From positions 49,261,955-49,325,954 of the forward strand of contig CM054157.1 of assembly GCA_028751875.1 (NCBI GenBank): a stretch of 64,000 nucleotides of DNA, written 5' to 3'. Positions 33,501-48,500 of the stretch are shown in pieces; the stretch's first letter is position 1; the number at the start of each line of letters is the position of its first letter. The notes beneath the pieces are model-generated. The model ran no database searches, was not told the DNA's origin, and was given only the letters and a program-made list of their open reading frames with translations. The translations under genes and the position numbers were made by a program. Origin of the DNA: Rapana venosa. Its lineage: Eukaryota; Mollusca; Gastropoda; Neogastropoda; Muricidae.

Positions 33501-36500
33501 AAATAGAACACAGAAAAGGGTTCACACAAACTTTTCCAAATAATTTCCAAATCAAATTCAAAGACCCCAACTTTAATGACACACTTTTCATAACATTTCA
33601 AAACCCAATATTTCCAATAATAGATAAAAAACAACAACAAAATCAAAACCAAAACCCCCACATACTAAACACCTAATCAGAAAGGACCTTATTACAGGAT
33701 TCACCGACTTCTCAGCATGAAGTTGAGGACTTCTAAAACCGTTTTCAAGGAGGTTGTCTACCCCCCAAAAAAGAAAACCCATGAGAGTGGGATTTATATA
33801 TTATATGTGTAGTCTACATATAGTAAGCTCTATCATCAATTCCCAGCGAAAATAAAATTGACATTAAAATATACATCTCTCTCTCTGTGTTTGTGTTGGT
33901 AAAATCTACTCACTGATGGCTTCAACAGTAGTTTTGTTAGCCCAACGCAGACGGAACTGATTTATCCGACTTCCGTTTCCGACTTCCAGACTGACTGCTG
34001 GTGGTAGGTCAACAACTTTCACTATCACAAATCCCAGAATGCAAATGTGACAATAGAGTCTTCCAGTAGTGAAGACCCTGGACAGCATTTTGAATTTGGT
34101 TACAAGAAATTTGGTTGACTAATTATGCTGCTGTGAATTTTCAAAATAAAGCTTTCTTGCAGGGACATTGGTGCATAGCGAACTGTTGCAACTTCTAGAA
34201 TTCAATTTTCAGACACAATATTGATGGTATGGTATGTGTGTTTTGGCGGTTGAAACTCATGGAGAAATTTTGAAGTGAGAAAAGTCTGAAGTTAATTGCA
34301 TCCACGTTATAAACAATGAGTCATGAACAATGATTCTCTGCTCGCCAACGATTTCCCCTCTCCCATATTACTACATATGGAAGACAATTACTGTTTTGGC
34401 CACAGGAGATTCTTAGGATTATTTTCAGTGAATTTATGCATTTGGTGAGAGAAAATTAAATATTTCTTTAATTTTTTAAGAAAATTATTTTTTCTTGATG
34501 TTTTAGTAGGTGTCATGTGTTCCAGATTTACATCCCTTGGCACAGTCTTTTCCGAGTTCAGAGGGTTAACCAACAAAAGATTTTTTTTTTTTTTTAAACT
34601 GGAGACATGGAATTCAAACCAAAAAAAGGAGGAAAAATCAAAGAAAACTATTATCAATAGGCAGCAAGGTAGGTTGCAATTATATTTTAGTTAAAAAAAA
34701 AAAGTTCCCCAAAAAGCTTTGAAGTTTATCAATTGTGAGATTTTTGTGTTTGCTTCTGTTGCTTCATTACATAAAGAGTTTATTCTCTCAAAATGACCAT
34801 GACAAACAAATGTTTGCTCAAGACTTATTTTCAAGGTTGACCGACTTACCAAACAGAGGCCTTCTATCTGGCACACATGCGCCATGTTTAATTGTAAAAT
34901 GCAATGACCACAAACAGTTCGAAACAGAGACTGAAATACAGAATCCTTTAAAAAACAAAACAACCCCCCCCCCCCCTTTGGTTATCTAAATCATTCTAAA
35001 GTTGATTTTAATTTTTAACAATGTAACTTCACATATATACTTACTTGTGATGCTTGACATCGATTTTGGTGTCCACATCAAAAAAATGGCGGTTTATTTG
35101 TTTGAGGTTCATCTTTCTCAGAATGCTGAAAACAAGCAAAGTATGCATATCTTTCACAACCATACAGAGGTGTTTTCTAGTTTTACAAAAACAACAACAA
35201 CAAATAAAATAAAACGGGGGGAAGGGGGGTGGTGGGGTGAATGGGGCAACAGGTGGCTTTCCCCCATCTTATCATTTTCTTGGCACAGCTAAATAAATTC
35301 TTCATTTCCTGCAGGGCAGAAAAATGTGGACGGCCTGTGTGTGGGTGTGTATTTAACATGCAATAACTCTACAATTAGTTCACGGACTTTTACAAAATCA
35401 AAACAAGATGCAGGAACTTAATAAAGAAATCATGATTTCCTATCTTGTATTGATCTTTTTTTTTTCTTTTAGAATTATAACACATAAACACGCAAGGTTA
35501 TTAATTGGTTTGTTGGTCCCGTGGTCCCGCACGCACAAGCATAGAATGAAAGTATCACACAAGCTGAGAGAACAGCTGCTGCCTCGCAAAGACAGCTGGA
35601 AGAGACAAAAGCTAAAATTACTGAGGAAATTGACCATACAAAAAAACCCAACTCAGTGTGCTGTAGTTTCATACAGCTTTTTAATTTCAGGAGATGTAGA
35701 ACAAAAACCAAAGAGCTTGACAATGCTTAACTTGAAAAAAGTAACATCCTGAACCAAAAAATGAAGCAAGTTCAGCAAAGTACAGGAGAAAATGTGTACA
35801 AGCATCTCAAAAGGATGTCAGTACCCTTTCGTTTTTTTTGGAAATGGTTATCAGGAATATGTAATGTAATTTGATAGAGAGCAGTGTAAAAAAGATGGTG
35901 TCAAAATTTCAATGAACTCTGCCAGTTAGTTTAGGGAGAATGTCCATTTCCGTTTGGACAACTCAGTCAACTCATCCCCGAAAGTTCTTGTTTTGGAATA
36001 AAAAAACACCCAAAAAGGTAGTAAAGATAGCAAAGAAACACTCTTCATTATGTAGAAAATAATGTATTAAGACTACATGCAAAATTTGAAGACAATTCAT
36101 TAAAAAGTTTCAAAGTTATGGTCGTTTTTCATATGGTAGGTCAGTATTCTCCCTTTTTTCCGCTGTGTAAATTGCATTACCTCCAGGTTTTTAACATGGA
36201 ATTTCTCCCATTTCACTCAAGCAAACACCTCAGAAAAAAATAAGTGTGATTAACCACTAGACTGCCTTACCCTGGAAATTCTCCGGGGCTAAACGTGCAC
36301 CCTGTACGCCAACAACCTGGAAAATTTCCAGGGTGTCGAACCGAAGTAAACAAGCCTGCTTCCTTGACTACAGTTAAAGGGAAACAACTCCAAAATTAAT
36401 GGAGGTCACTCTCCTGTTGCTTAGCAACATCGAGCTGCAAAAACCGTGGCAAAAACGATCGTTTTTTCGCTCGTATTTTGTGTTTTTATGCATGACCGCT

Positions 36501-39500
36501 TGGGAAGTTCTTGTTCAAAATTGCTGACACTTCTTGTTGAAGGCATAAATAACTTTACACAGCTGTAAAAGTGGCAAATAAAACTCTAGATTTACCTAAC
36601 ATTGATGAAAACGATCGCGTATGATTCAGGAGATCGTGTATTTAAAAAAACAATGAATGAGATTTGGCCTAGACATATGTTTGACATTATTGATATTTGT
36701 ATCATGGAACTTATTTATCTTAAGAATATATGTTATAAAGTTTTAAAATACTCACTTTCTTTCAACTGGGCATGTATGTTTAGTACAATTTTATTGAGGT
36801 TCAAACTTGGGACGATTTTAGAAATTGTCAAGGGCATCCAAGTTCCCAAGTATTTGACCATAAAGCGACAAACTCAAGTGTTTCAAAACCAACATCAAGA
36901 GATTAGATTAGCCTAATCATGACATTTTTTGCAAAACCAAGAATCATTCCTTTATGTTTTTAACCAGTGCGCTGAATTGCAGCAACAAGCCCATTGCTAA
37001 TGGCTGACTTTGACATTGCTAGCATTTCTGAGAGGTGGCTCAAACAACCTTGATATTCATAATAAAACTGAATTAAATGTTAAGCTTATAATCACTGAAA
37101 AACAGATAATATGCTTTAAATGCGTATTTTATAAAGTGATCAAGTAATTCAAAGACGAAAAAACAAGAAAAAAAAAATGGTGCGCACTACTGGACACTGT
37201 TCCATCGCAGGGCCAAATCGATTTAATGACAGTAGAAATAAATCTTGCGTGCATAAGTGCAGAATAGGTAAAGAGGAATGTTGTTGACATTATTTTCCAA
37301 AAATAAGGAGTTAAGTATGCTTTAACGGTCACCAAATACTCAAAACAGCGAAAGGATCGACGCCATCGTGACCGTCATGGCGGAATGTGCGAAGTGGTGG
37401 CTTTCTATGACGAAAATACAAAGATCGCTTGATTTCATGTGATCAAAATTCAGCAGCAGCGATTTGCTCAACAACAGTTATTTCGAAGCCTCGTTGCGTC
37501 AAAATAAAAAAACAATCTGTGACTCGAAATCACCGAGTAGCGAAGAAGTCCATCCAGCAAAAACTAGCACCACTCGATTCAGTCCGATCGCGATCGATTT
37601 TTACCAAGTTTTTCAAAAATATTCCACAATCCTTACCTCATCATCTCTCTCATTGTTTATTTCAACCAAATCCAGCCTCTAAAACGCCTCCTCGCTGTCA
37701 ATATTGTAAAAAAGCTCGAAAAACACTTGAAGAAATTCTAGTGCAAACACTGGCCGCAATTTTTGTTGAAGACGATCTCGGCTGGTCCGAAAAAAATAAA
37801 AAATACACTCTTAACCAATCAGATTCTTCGTTGCTTGTGTGTGTCAAACGACCTTCACCCCTTTCTGCGGGCCTACAACGGCCTTAACATTCATTGGCTG
37901 ACCTTTGAAAGCGAAAGTAAGCTTTCAACTATGACCACCCACGTCATCCCGGAATATTCCGGGATCCGCCACACAGCCTAGACCCGCCTTTACCGGAATA
38001 TTCCAGAACCTCGCTACTAGGGTTAAAATAAATCCGGGCCCTGATGGCGTGACAGTGACCGGTAGTGCACTTGCAGGTTTTTTCATGAAAATCGTGACCA
38101 CTTCATGCTGCTATAAAATTGCACTTGTTTAAAAGCTTATCTAAACTTTCCAGTGATTTATGGCTTTACACACTTAGTTGTTTCACATATCAATATCAAG
38201 GATTTTCTGATCCCACACCGCTTCAAAACAACGCTGGCCAATGTAAATTCGCCAGCAGCACTGAGCCCGTTGCCAAAAATTCAGTGCCACCAGAGTTAAA
38301 TATACGACTTAAATGAGAGGGAGATGAGAGAGAGGAGGGAGGTCAAAGTCAAATTTGTATATCCAGAGTTGGAGAGAGAGAGAGAGAGAGAGAGATACAC
38401 CTAGATGTATATAAGAAGAGAGGTGAAAGCCAATATCAACCCCCCCCGATGGTACACAGAGAGAAAGTGAACGAGAGAGAGATCAAAGTCACAATTTAGA
38501 GAGATCTAGCTACATCTGTGGTTATCCGACTGCTGTCCGAACCGAACGCAAGACTTCCAGTATCGAAAATCCTGGCATGACCATGATCGACTGCAGAATA
38601 GTAGGTCAGCGACTTTTGCTTTCATCCATCCCATCATGCACTGCATCAGAAACTTCTGTTAGAGCACTTTCTGGGCGCCATTTTGAACTTTGTTGCAAGG
38701 AATTCGGTTGAGTGGTTTTGCTGCTGATTTTTTTGTTTAAATTTGACAATTTTCTCACGAAAAGTTTTCCGGAAAAATGGCTGATCAGGTAGACAATGAA
38801 ACGAGGTGTCTTGAGCTTTTCTTTGGCGATGATAGTGAGGAAGATAGAGATTTACTCTTGAATAAGAGACAAAGACGAGTGACATCAATCTTGACCTTGT
38901 TATCAATAACAATCGTCTGCTCGAAGATTTGGATGCCGAAAATGATAGTGAATCGACTGATGACAACAGCGACATCAATTTGGCTACTGCTGATGGACCC
39001 AGCAAACGAAAAAGGCAACAAGAAACAAAGGCTGCCAGAGACTCTGAGACCCCCCCTTCCCAACTGAAACTTGCTCCTTCCTTGGGAGCCTGTGGCAAAG
39101 AAAACCAGACTGGTGAACACATCCTTCAGAGGTACACACTACTCCTTGACCCAAGGAAGATTGTGTGGCTGATGGAGATAACCCTGCAAACTAGGCTGTA
39201 CGATCCATGAGAGGAGCTGGAAAGGACTTGCCACTTTTTCTTCCAAACACATATGATGGTGTAAAAAGCGAATGAGAGAAGATCCTCCCAATACATTAGA
39301 GAGAGTGAGAAATTCGAAAGATTTATTCACAAAAAGGCCAATGGCCCATACATGAAGGGGATTGCCAAACTGCTTAGTATTTAAGTGAAAAAAAAATCAG
39401 GAAATGCACACAAAAAACAAAATATTGTATAACCACAACAAAAATCGGTTAAAAAAAAAAAGACTAGAGAAACCAAGATTATATATCTCTTATTCTAAAG

Positions 39501-42500
39501 GCTTTACACAAATACAAAGCAAGGCTGCGCACAATCTCAGGGTGACTAGACGCCATGAGTAAACAGAATCTAAATAAATTTGTCTACTATATTTTACCGG
39601 AATGTAATTCTAACATCTAATACTGGACAGCACAGCACAAAATGAACTTTATCTTCAACTGTTTGCTTACATAATGAGAGAGACAGAGACAGAGAGAAGT
39701 CTAACTGATGGAAGTCTTTCTTTAGAGTTTCATCTTGTACAGCCTCCTGGTGATCACCAGTATTTTTGCATGATGCTCAAAGTTCTGTTCTGTAATTAGC
39801 ACAACCTCCTTTAGAGAAGGCATTGTTCTTTTGATGTGTGATACACAGCTGGTAGCCTACCGCACACCATGACCACTGTTCCCAAGCCAAGTCTACTTGT
39901 CTAGTCAGATCTACCAGCTTCAAACCTGTTGGGACTTGGCTTCTGCTATCTGCTAAGCAATCTCTGTCCCAATCGCATCACTTGTTTCTGTAGTACAAGG
40001 TTTCTTGAAGATGACGTAAATGAATAGGAAAACAGAGTAGGACAAGCCCACACTATTATGACAATCTGGTCACTTGTAGGCACTAATAAAAAAAAAATCT
40101 TGCCATATAAAAAAACCAAACAAAACAAGAAAATCTTGATGTCCCTGGGGTGGGCTATCAACTTATTAATGATCACCACAAGGACAGTGACAAAGTTGAA
40201 CCGATAAGGACGAACTACAGTTTCTATGATTGGTCAAAAGTGAGGCACTTATCCAATCAGAAGCATCAACATAATCAGAATCGGAAAAACTTTGGTGGAT
40301 GTAGAACTTAATATTAGAGATTATATAAATGGCAATTGCGATGGCGCACTGTATGTTCGCATACACTTTGTCCAGGAATTGGGGGGGCGGCGGCATCTGG
40401 GAGCACTGCCCATGCCATTTTGTGGCAATGTTGAAAAAAATGCAGGAATCTCGCAAGGGCACACCCTAGAATCAACACTGTTCTGTTGTATTTGAGAACA
40501 AATTTCTAATAGGCACAGCTATCATACTTTGTTTTTCTTTGATGACATCTTGGTGATTGGCATTGGAAACCAGCATGTGTGTTGACCTCATACATGTTTT
40601 GATGCTTTTTGTGTGTGGACATTTTTTAAAAATAGAAAATATTCTTAAGGGGGACCACTGCGTCACTTTTTACAAATTGTTGTTTCTCAGGAACTAGTAA
40701 AGATATCTTCATGAAATTTGGTACGCATACTAAGTGTATTAATATGGCTATCTGTGCCAAGTTTGAAGTATGTAGGTCAAACAGATATGATAATGTGATA
40801 ATTTTTCAAAAAAAATACGGGTCGCTGTTTAGCCCCTCTGCTGCTTTCAAAATATGCATTACATAATGGTGTTGATAATTTTTCTAGGTTGATTTGATGT
40901 CACTTTGTGCAATGATCACCAAAAAAAGATGTTTTAGTTAATAAAGTATTGATTTCTGTCTCCAAAAACGCGAAAAAATTTTCATCTTTTTTTTTTTTTT
41001 AATCACCTGGTATTGAAAAACTATAACAGCTACAGAGCTGAAACTGTACCATTGCACTCAGCATATGTTTCTACACCAGTATGCCAAATGTCATTGGATT
41101 ATTTCCATTAGGTCAGAAGTTACAGAGGGGCCAAACGACTGACCTAGCTGAAAAACCCACTTTTGAGAAAAACGCCCGTAAAGATTTAGTTGATAATTAA
41201 ATCAATGAAACTCATGATTAAACATTTTTAAAAATTATGCATGGTAAAATAACAATAGGCCAACAACACTGAGTGATTAGAGATAGTTTTTCTTATAAAA
41301 TAAAATTTTCAGGAGGCTCCTGGGGCATACACCCCCCTATGCCTGCCTGGCTATGTTTGCCTTCCGCATGCCTTACAGGTTCTTTTTTTCCCCCTCGTCT
41401 CTTTGGCCATGGCAGATGATTTTCTAGTGGCTGTTTTCACTCTGAGAATGTCTGATTTCTCTACAAACACTTCTGCATTGCTCCCTGCCAAAAAATCAAG
41501 CCCAGCAAGCACAGTGTTGCAGGAAAAGTACCTCGCCTCCAGACAGACTGCATGCTGATCAATCTTCATCTCAGCTTTGAATGTAGATCTATACATTAAA
41601 ATTGCGAGTATGCAAAACAATAAACTGTGTGAGAATGGAAAATACAAGAGAGAAAGTGAGGAAAGAAAAGAAGAAAAAAAAAAGAGGCAAAGAGAAGAAA
41701 AAATGGATGTGGAAAGAGATGGTGGAACAGGACTTCAGAAGACAAAACAAAGAATTCAGTCCTTGGCCTCTTTCTGCAGCCAATTAAAAGAATGCATGCT
41801 GATGGGACTTATGATGTGAAAACATCAGAAATGTGTGATTTTTTTAATGCAATATTTGTGTATGTGAGCAGACATGTGAATACAGTGAATAGCCCTGGTC
41901 AAAGAGCAAACTGCAAAACAGAAATAAAGACACTACTGTAAGCTTGCTAAGTTCCAACAACACTTCACTTGATAAGAAAAAAAATCGTCAGCTACGTTCC
42001 CAAAACAAATGTAAATTGGTGGAAAATGTAGCTATTCAACTTTGTGTACCTTTAGCTAGGAGTTTTTAACATTTAGTGCACTTTTACGTTGTCACCAAAC
42101 TTTCTAAGGTTGACACATCAATGACGATATTCTGCGATCGTTTGAAAAGTTGCGGCTCACGGATCGGTTTATTTTTCTTGCGCAATCGGCCTTTATCAGA
42201 ACTAGTGTCAATGCCAGCCACTGACACACGTTTTATGGAGAAAATTTTCCAATTATCACGTCAGAGTGGCTGGCAAGCGACATCGCGAGTTGATGTGCAC
42301 AGCACGGCGAAAGTCGGTCACCACTTCAGCTGACGATCGTCAGTCTATTTTCCGTTTCGTTCCGTTTTCTATTCCTTCTGTCATGTGCACTTGATAGTCC
42401 AAACTCTTTTTCGGCATTTTTTGGCATTTTGAGACTTTCAGTAAAACACTTTGCTAAAAAACTGGTCCGACTCGTGCGCTCGATCGAACTCAGGAAGAAA

Positions 42501-45500
42501 ACAACCGCCATCTTGGATAACAGTCACGTGACCCTTAGAACCAATTCAGCTTATTTTTTTACGGCCACAAGCCAATCACAGACTTCGACTCAACCATATG
42601 CGATCAGTAAATGCCTTTCGGTCCTTTGGATTCGCTCTTCGTGTGTTTCCCGTGAGTGAAGTTATCCATTGACAGTGTTTCAGAAATAAGATCAGTGAAT
42701 GACCTTCACATTGATACCATGGAAGGGGGTAGGGGAAGTAGGTCAGCGAGCGCGACGATCTCAAAAACCGATGCAATATTTTGCGTTTTTTGGCCACATT
42801 CGCTCAAATTTCACACCCACCCACGTCAGAAAATGATTTTATTTGGTATGATATCGGTCAAAACAAACAATATAAGTAACAAAAATGTGAAGTTGAGACA
42901 TTACTTGACCAAATACAACCATTATCCCAAAAGTCATTTTTTACAAAATTTTTGTGAAAGTCTATGCCGTGGTCCCCCTTAAGCGCTGGACTTCTGGCTA
43001 AAACCAGAAAAATTTCAAGAGAAAAAAATCGGAATGGTTGGCAGCTATGCTACAAAGTGACAATTTATGGCAGCTAAAATCCACATACCCCCTCCACACG
43101 ATGTTCAGGAAGTGGATAACGGCTGGGTTCATGCCTGCCAATTCACAGGCGAGCTTGATGGTGACCTTTATTTTGGCATTATCCTCAAGTCTCAAGGAGT
43201 ATCTCACGTATTCCTGAAAAATAAAAATTAGACTGCATTGCTTTCTAATCAGTCATTCTTTGAATAAAAGGGTTTAGGAATATTGTTTTAGGGGAACAAG
43301 GAAAAGAGCCCAACAACGATTAACTCTTCTACTACCACGTTCAGATTTTTAAATTATTTTTTAAAGTCAGTAGGTGTGAAACTGAAGGACACTGCAGAAA
43401 ATACTTGGCTTACAATATAAGTAAGAGAAACGGAACATGGTAGTAGAAGATTTAAAAAATAAAAAATCGAAATAAAGACGGATCTGCATGAAACTTTCTG
43501 TGCTTGTGTAGTTTTTGAATTAAAAAAAACCCCCAAACCAACATATTTCTTCATATGACTCTTGTGTGACTTCTTGTTGTGGAATGCTGATGGTGATGAT
43601 GTTGCGGTCGTTGTTGGCTACAGTGGCTATCCAATAATTAAAAAAAGACCCCGACTATTTCAAGAGGTGAAGAATCTCTACCCACGCGTCTCTAGCATCG
43701 TTTTGCAAGTTTCTGGACCCACAGTTTTCACGAAATTATTTCATTTTAACTCTTCTACTACCATGTTCCGTTTCCCTTACTTACACTGTAAACCAAGTAT
43801 TTCTGCAGTGTCCTTCAGTTTCACACCTACTGACTAAAAAAATTTTTTTTTTTAAATTGAAATAAAGACAGATCTGTATGAAACTTTCTCTGCTTGTGTA
43901 GTTTCGTTTTTTTTAAATAAAAAAACCAAATGTCTTCATCTGACTATTGTGTGACTCGTGAAATGCTGATGGCGATGCTGTTGTGGTTGTTGTTGGCTAT
44001 GGTGGTTATGCAATAATAAAATACAACTATTTCAAGAGATAAAGAATCGTAAAGATGAAGTAAAATAAAATCAAACATGAAAAATATGTGAAAATGTTCA
44101 GATAATATTAGAATAACATGCAATCACACCCACAGTAGGAGAGTTAATCAGCTCATTTTAGTTGTGGATCATGAAAACCAAAAATTGGAATTTGTGTGCG
44201 TGGTTTGACCAGGGTTGTGTGTGACATTTGATAAGGTTCATCAGAGCAGTGCAATTGACAACACAGCATCAAGCCAATTTTCTTTTGTTATTTTTTTTAT
44301 AAATGCATAAAGCATGTTTTTTGTTTGTTGTATGCTTAGTACTGCTGTGTTTTCAGACAGAATACATGCAAATGCCACTCAAACAATTGTTTTGTTTCCT
44401 AGAGATTTTTTAAAATCATATTTACAAACAAAATAACCTCGACATGTGACTGACATGCAAAAAACAAAACAAAACCCCACCCCAACACACCCCCCCCCCC
44501 CCCATCATTATGTATCATTCACTTGCTAACATTATTCACAAATTTCACACACATCTGTTCAATCACAAGTACAAGAGGTGCTACATGTCAAGCATACCTA
44601 CCCATTTTTACCTTATTTTGGGCAAATCTTTCATGAGCCCATTACATTTGGGTTTTTTTTTTTATTATTAAATGCAGAAATCCTGCAATGGCACAGCCTA
44701 AAGTCAACACTGGAAATATATACTGATGACAGTTTGACAGCTGTTTACAAAATAATACATGTCCCTTGAACTAACTAAAGTTTACTAAGAGACTAGTCAA
44801 AAACTGGTATCATCGATCTTTAACAAACAGAAAAAAACAGACAAATAATTCTTACATCCTCTTCAAGACGGTGTGGCAGGTAGAGACATGTCCCATCAAA
44901 AATGAACAGGTCTCCAAAGATTTCTTTGTGATTTCTCAAGAACAACCTCCTCTTGTATGTGCCATCAACATATGGCATGAAGTCCACATGATACTGGTAA
45001 AGCCGTAAATCTGTAGGCACTGACATTCTGAAGAAGTTGGCTTTTAACTGGACTTGATGTCCATAGGTTCCTGTCAAAGAGAACAATACAATTTTATTAA
45101 CTGTACACGTATAATCTTAAATCCCCACTTCTCCCGCATGGGTATGCCGGGAGCCTTTCAATATAAATAGCACCCCCACATTCTGTAAATTATGTGCTTT
45201 GTTATGAAGATGGCTTGTGGGTGCTAATCAGAAAATCTTGCCGCGGCTAGGGTAGCCTACCAACGTAATGACCGCCACAGGAACTGACAAGGTCGAACTA
45301 CAGTTTCTGTGATTGGTCAAAAGTGAGGTGCTTAGCCAACCAGAAACATCATTGGAGAACTTCGGCAGAAATATAATTTTACAGATTATAAAAATGGCAG
45401 TTGCGAGGGTGCACTGTTAAAAAACGTGCTGTCCATTATTTTTTTGCATCCATTAGGGTGCATTGCTCACATCGTTTTGCAGCAATTTTGAGAAAATTGT

Positions 45501-48500
45501 GGAAATTCCACAAGGGCGCACACTAGAATCAACCTATTCATGAATGGGTGGCGCTGGAGGGGGTGAAGGGGGTGTTGTGTTTATTTCTGTTTATAGAGCT
45601 TATTTACTGGGAGGTTTAGGCATGCAAAGGGTGGAAATCTGCCAAACAGACCAGACATCTGATGCCTGCCTTAACACCCACAGCCTTAACTAAAAAATGC
45701 TGCACCCTGAAGATTTTTTGCAGCTGATGGATACCGCTTTTTTTCTTCTTTTTCACTCAGATGTGCCACTGAAGCCACGTAAGAATTTTTTTTTTATAGG
45801 AAAAATGGATTCTACCTGGCATACAGGCAGATGTAATGATGGTCAGCATAAGATGTTTCGAAATGCACGGCAGATGAGGAAAGAACGGAAAGACATCAAT
45901 GTAGCAAAATTGGTAAAAAATGAGTCTGGAAATATCATGACTGAGAAGCAAAATATTCTGCAGAGATGGAAGGATTACTTTCATGATCTGCTAAATATTG
46001 AGAATCCTCAAGCAATCAAGGAAGTGGAGAAAGTTGAAGGACCTGTACAAGAAGTGACAGAAGATGAAATCAGATGAGCAATTCGAACTATGAAAAAGAG
46101 AAAAGCCACAGGGCCATCAGGAGTGGTGACAGAAATGATACAAGCAGCAGGAGAGGAAGGAGTAAAACAACTTACAAAAATATGTCAGAAGATACAACGG
46201 ACAGAACAAATGCCCGAAGAATGGGAAGACAGTATTACTGTTCCCATTTCCAAGGGTAAAGGAGATGCACTAGTATGTGGAAAATACCGAGGAATCAGGC
46301 TTCTGGAACATGGCATGAAGATCTGGGAAAAAGTATTGGAAAGAAGACTGAAGAGCCTGTGCAATATTGATGAAAAACAGTTTGGATTCCAGGCTGGCAA
46401 ATCCAATATTTATTGTGAAACAACTGCAGGAAAAGTATATGGAGAAGAAAAAGAGCTTGACGCACATCTTTGTCAACCTGGAAAAAGCTTTTGATAGAGT
46501 ACCCAGAAAGGCAATCCAACGGGCCTTGAGAAAACAAGGTGTACTGGAGCACACCATCTAAATGGTTATGACTTCATACAAGAACTCCAGATCAAAAGTG
46601 AAAACTATAATTGGGACGTCAGAAAGCTTTGAGATAAAAGTAGGAGTGCTCTAAGGATCCGCACTGAGCCCTCTGCTCTTTATCCTCGTGATGAGCCCTC
46701 TGCTCTTTATCCTCGTGATGAATGAATATCCAAGGAAGTAGAGAGGCCAGAAGAGATCTGGGAACTGCTGTATGCTGACGACTTAGTACTGGTAGCTGAG
46801 AACAGTGATGACGCTACTCAAAGATTTGGCAATTGGAAACAGAGATTAGAACGCAGAGGAATGAAGGTAAATGTTGACAAGACCAAAGCAATGACAGTTG
46901 GAAAAGACAGCAGAACACATAGAGAGCAAGGCAAATACCCGTGTGGTGTCTGCCACAAAGGTGTAGGGAACAATTCAATCAAATGCTCCAAATGTCAATA
47001 TTGGTTTCACAAAAGATACTCAAAAGTCTGAAGAAGGAGGACGGAGTATTTGTCTGCCCCACTTGTATGAATAAGAAGGGTGAAGACAATACCGATGCAG
47101 GAAAGGAGGAGCTAGAATTTGAACAAGGGAAGATAGAAGTGGTAGACGAATTCCGTTACCTGGGAGAGATGAGCTGCGAAGCAAAATCTGAGTTAGCTGT
47201 CAGAACCAGGATTGCAAGTGCTTGGAAGAAATGGAAAGAATTGGCAAGTCTGCTCGGAAATCAGAATATCCCACTGGAGAGACGCTGCCTGATATATAAG
47301 GCCTGCATCAGACCTGCTCTCCTGTATGGCTTGGAGACGTGGGTTTTCACAAAAACTGTCAAACGTTTGTTGAAGAGCTGTGAAAACCGAATGCTACGCT
47401 ACATGACAAAGATCAAATGGGAAGACAGGATAACAAATGAAGAACTATGGAGAATGTGCAAAGTTGATGATCTGAAGTCTACAACTAGTACCAATAGACT
47501 GCGCTGGTTTAGGCACGTTCAACGGAAAACAGACCACCATATCATAAAAAGAGCAATGAACTTCATAGTGGATGGAAAGAGATCAAAGGGAAGACCTAGC
47601 AAGACCTGGGCTGCCTGTATTGCAGATGATCTTAGAGAAAGGGGCATAAATAAGGAGGAAGCTCAAAACAGTGAGATGGAGAAGGCTCATCAATGTCAAA
47701 CCTCCCCTGGGAGAAACATGACAAAAAAGGAAGAAGATACAGGCAGATGTAAATATTGTCTGCTCCAAGTGCCTAAAGCCAACACAGTTGATTTTTTTTT
47801 TTGTTTTTTGTTTTTGGGAGGGGGGGGTCTTAAAACTAAACCCCCTTCTAATAGACATACCATGTCCAACACTTATATTCTAAAAGTTTGTGATTTAGGT
47901 TGGCAGCCAAGCCAAGATACACTTGTAGGCCATGGAAGTTTGTGTCATTAAACACAACTTACACACATGCCTAAAATATCTGTCTCATGAACCTAACATG
48001 TAAATTTATAACAGGTAATTTTTCAGGAGACTCACCCTGTTTCTCCTCTTTAGTTTGCTCGGGACGCCTTATCTGCAGTTCCTCATAAGGATTGCGGCGT
48101 TGATAAATCCCGGGTTCCGCGCCTTCACCTCTTCCCATTTCAGACGCACCTGCTCCTATGGCTGCACCTTGCATTTCTCTTTCTAGGGCTTGCATTGGCG
48201 CATCTCCTGCTCTCGCCTCTTGAGCCACTCTGGAAGTGCCCCGCCGAACCGCACGACCAGCTCCAGCGGAAACAGGGGGGGCAACTTGCGCTGCTGGCTG
48301 CTGCTGTGGAGGGTGACCTCGGGCTGCCTGGGGTGGTTGATTTCTCCAGGGTCCTTGAGGGGCAGCCACTGGATGACCCCCAACAGCTCCCTGTGCAGCC
48401 ACTGGATGACCCCCAACAGCTCCCTGTGCAGCCACTGGATGACCCCCAACAGCTCCCTGTGCAGCCAATGGATGACCCCCAACAGCTCCCTGTGCAGGCC

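Noticed and set aside
41351..41647. Host gene exon encoding ...SNAEVFVEKSDILRVKTATR...
   Set aside because: It lies inside the P4 mobile element and is shared by both copies, so it is reported as element content rather than as a host exon.
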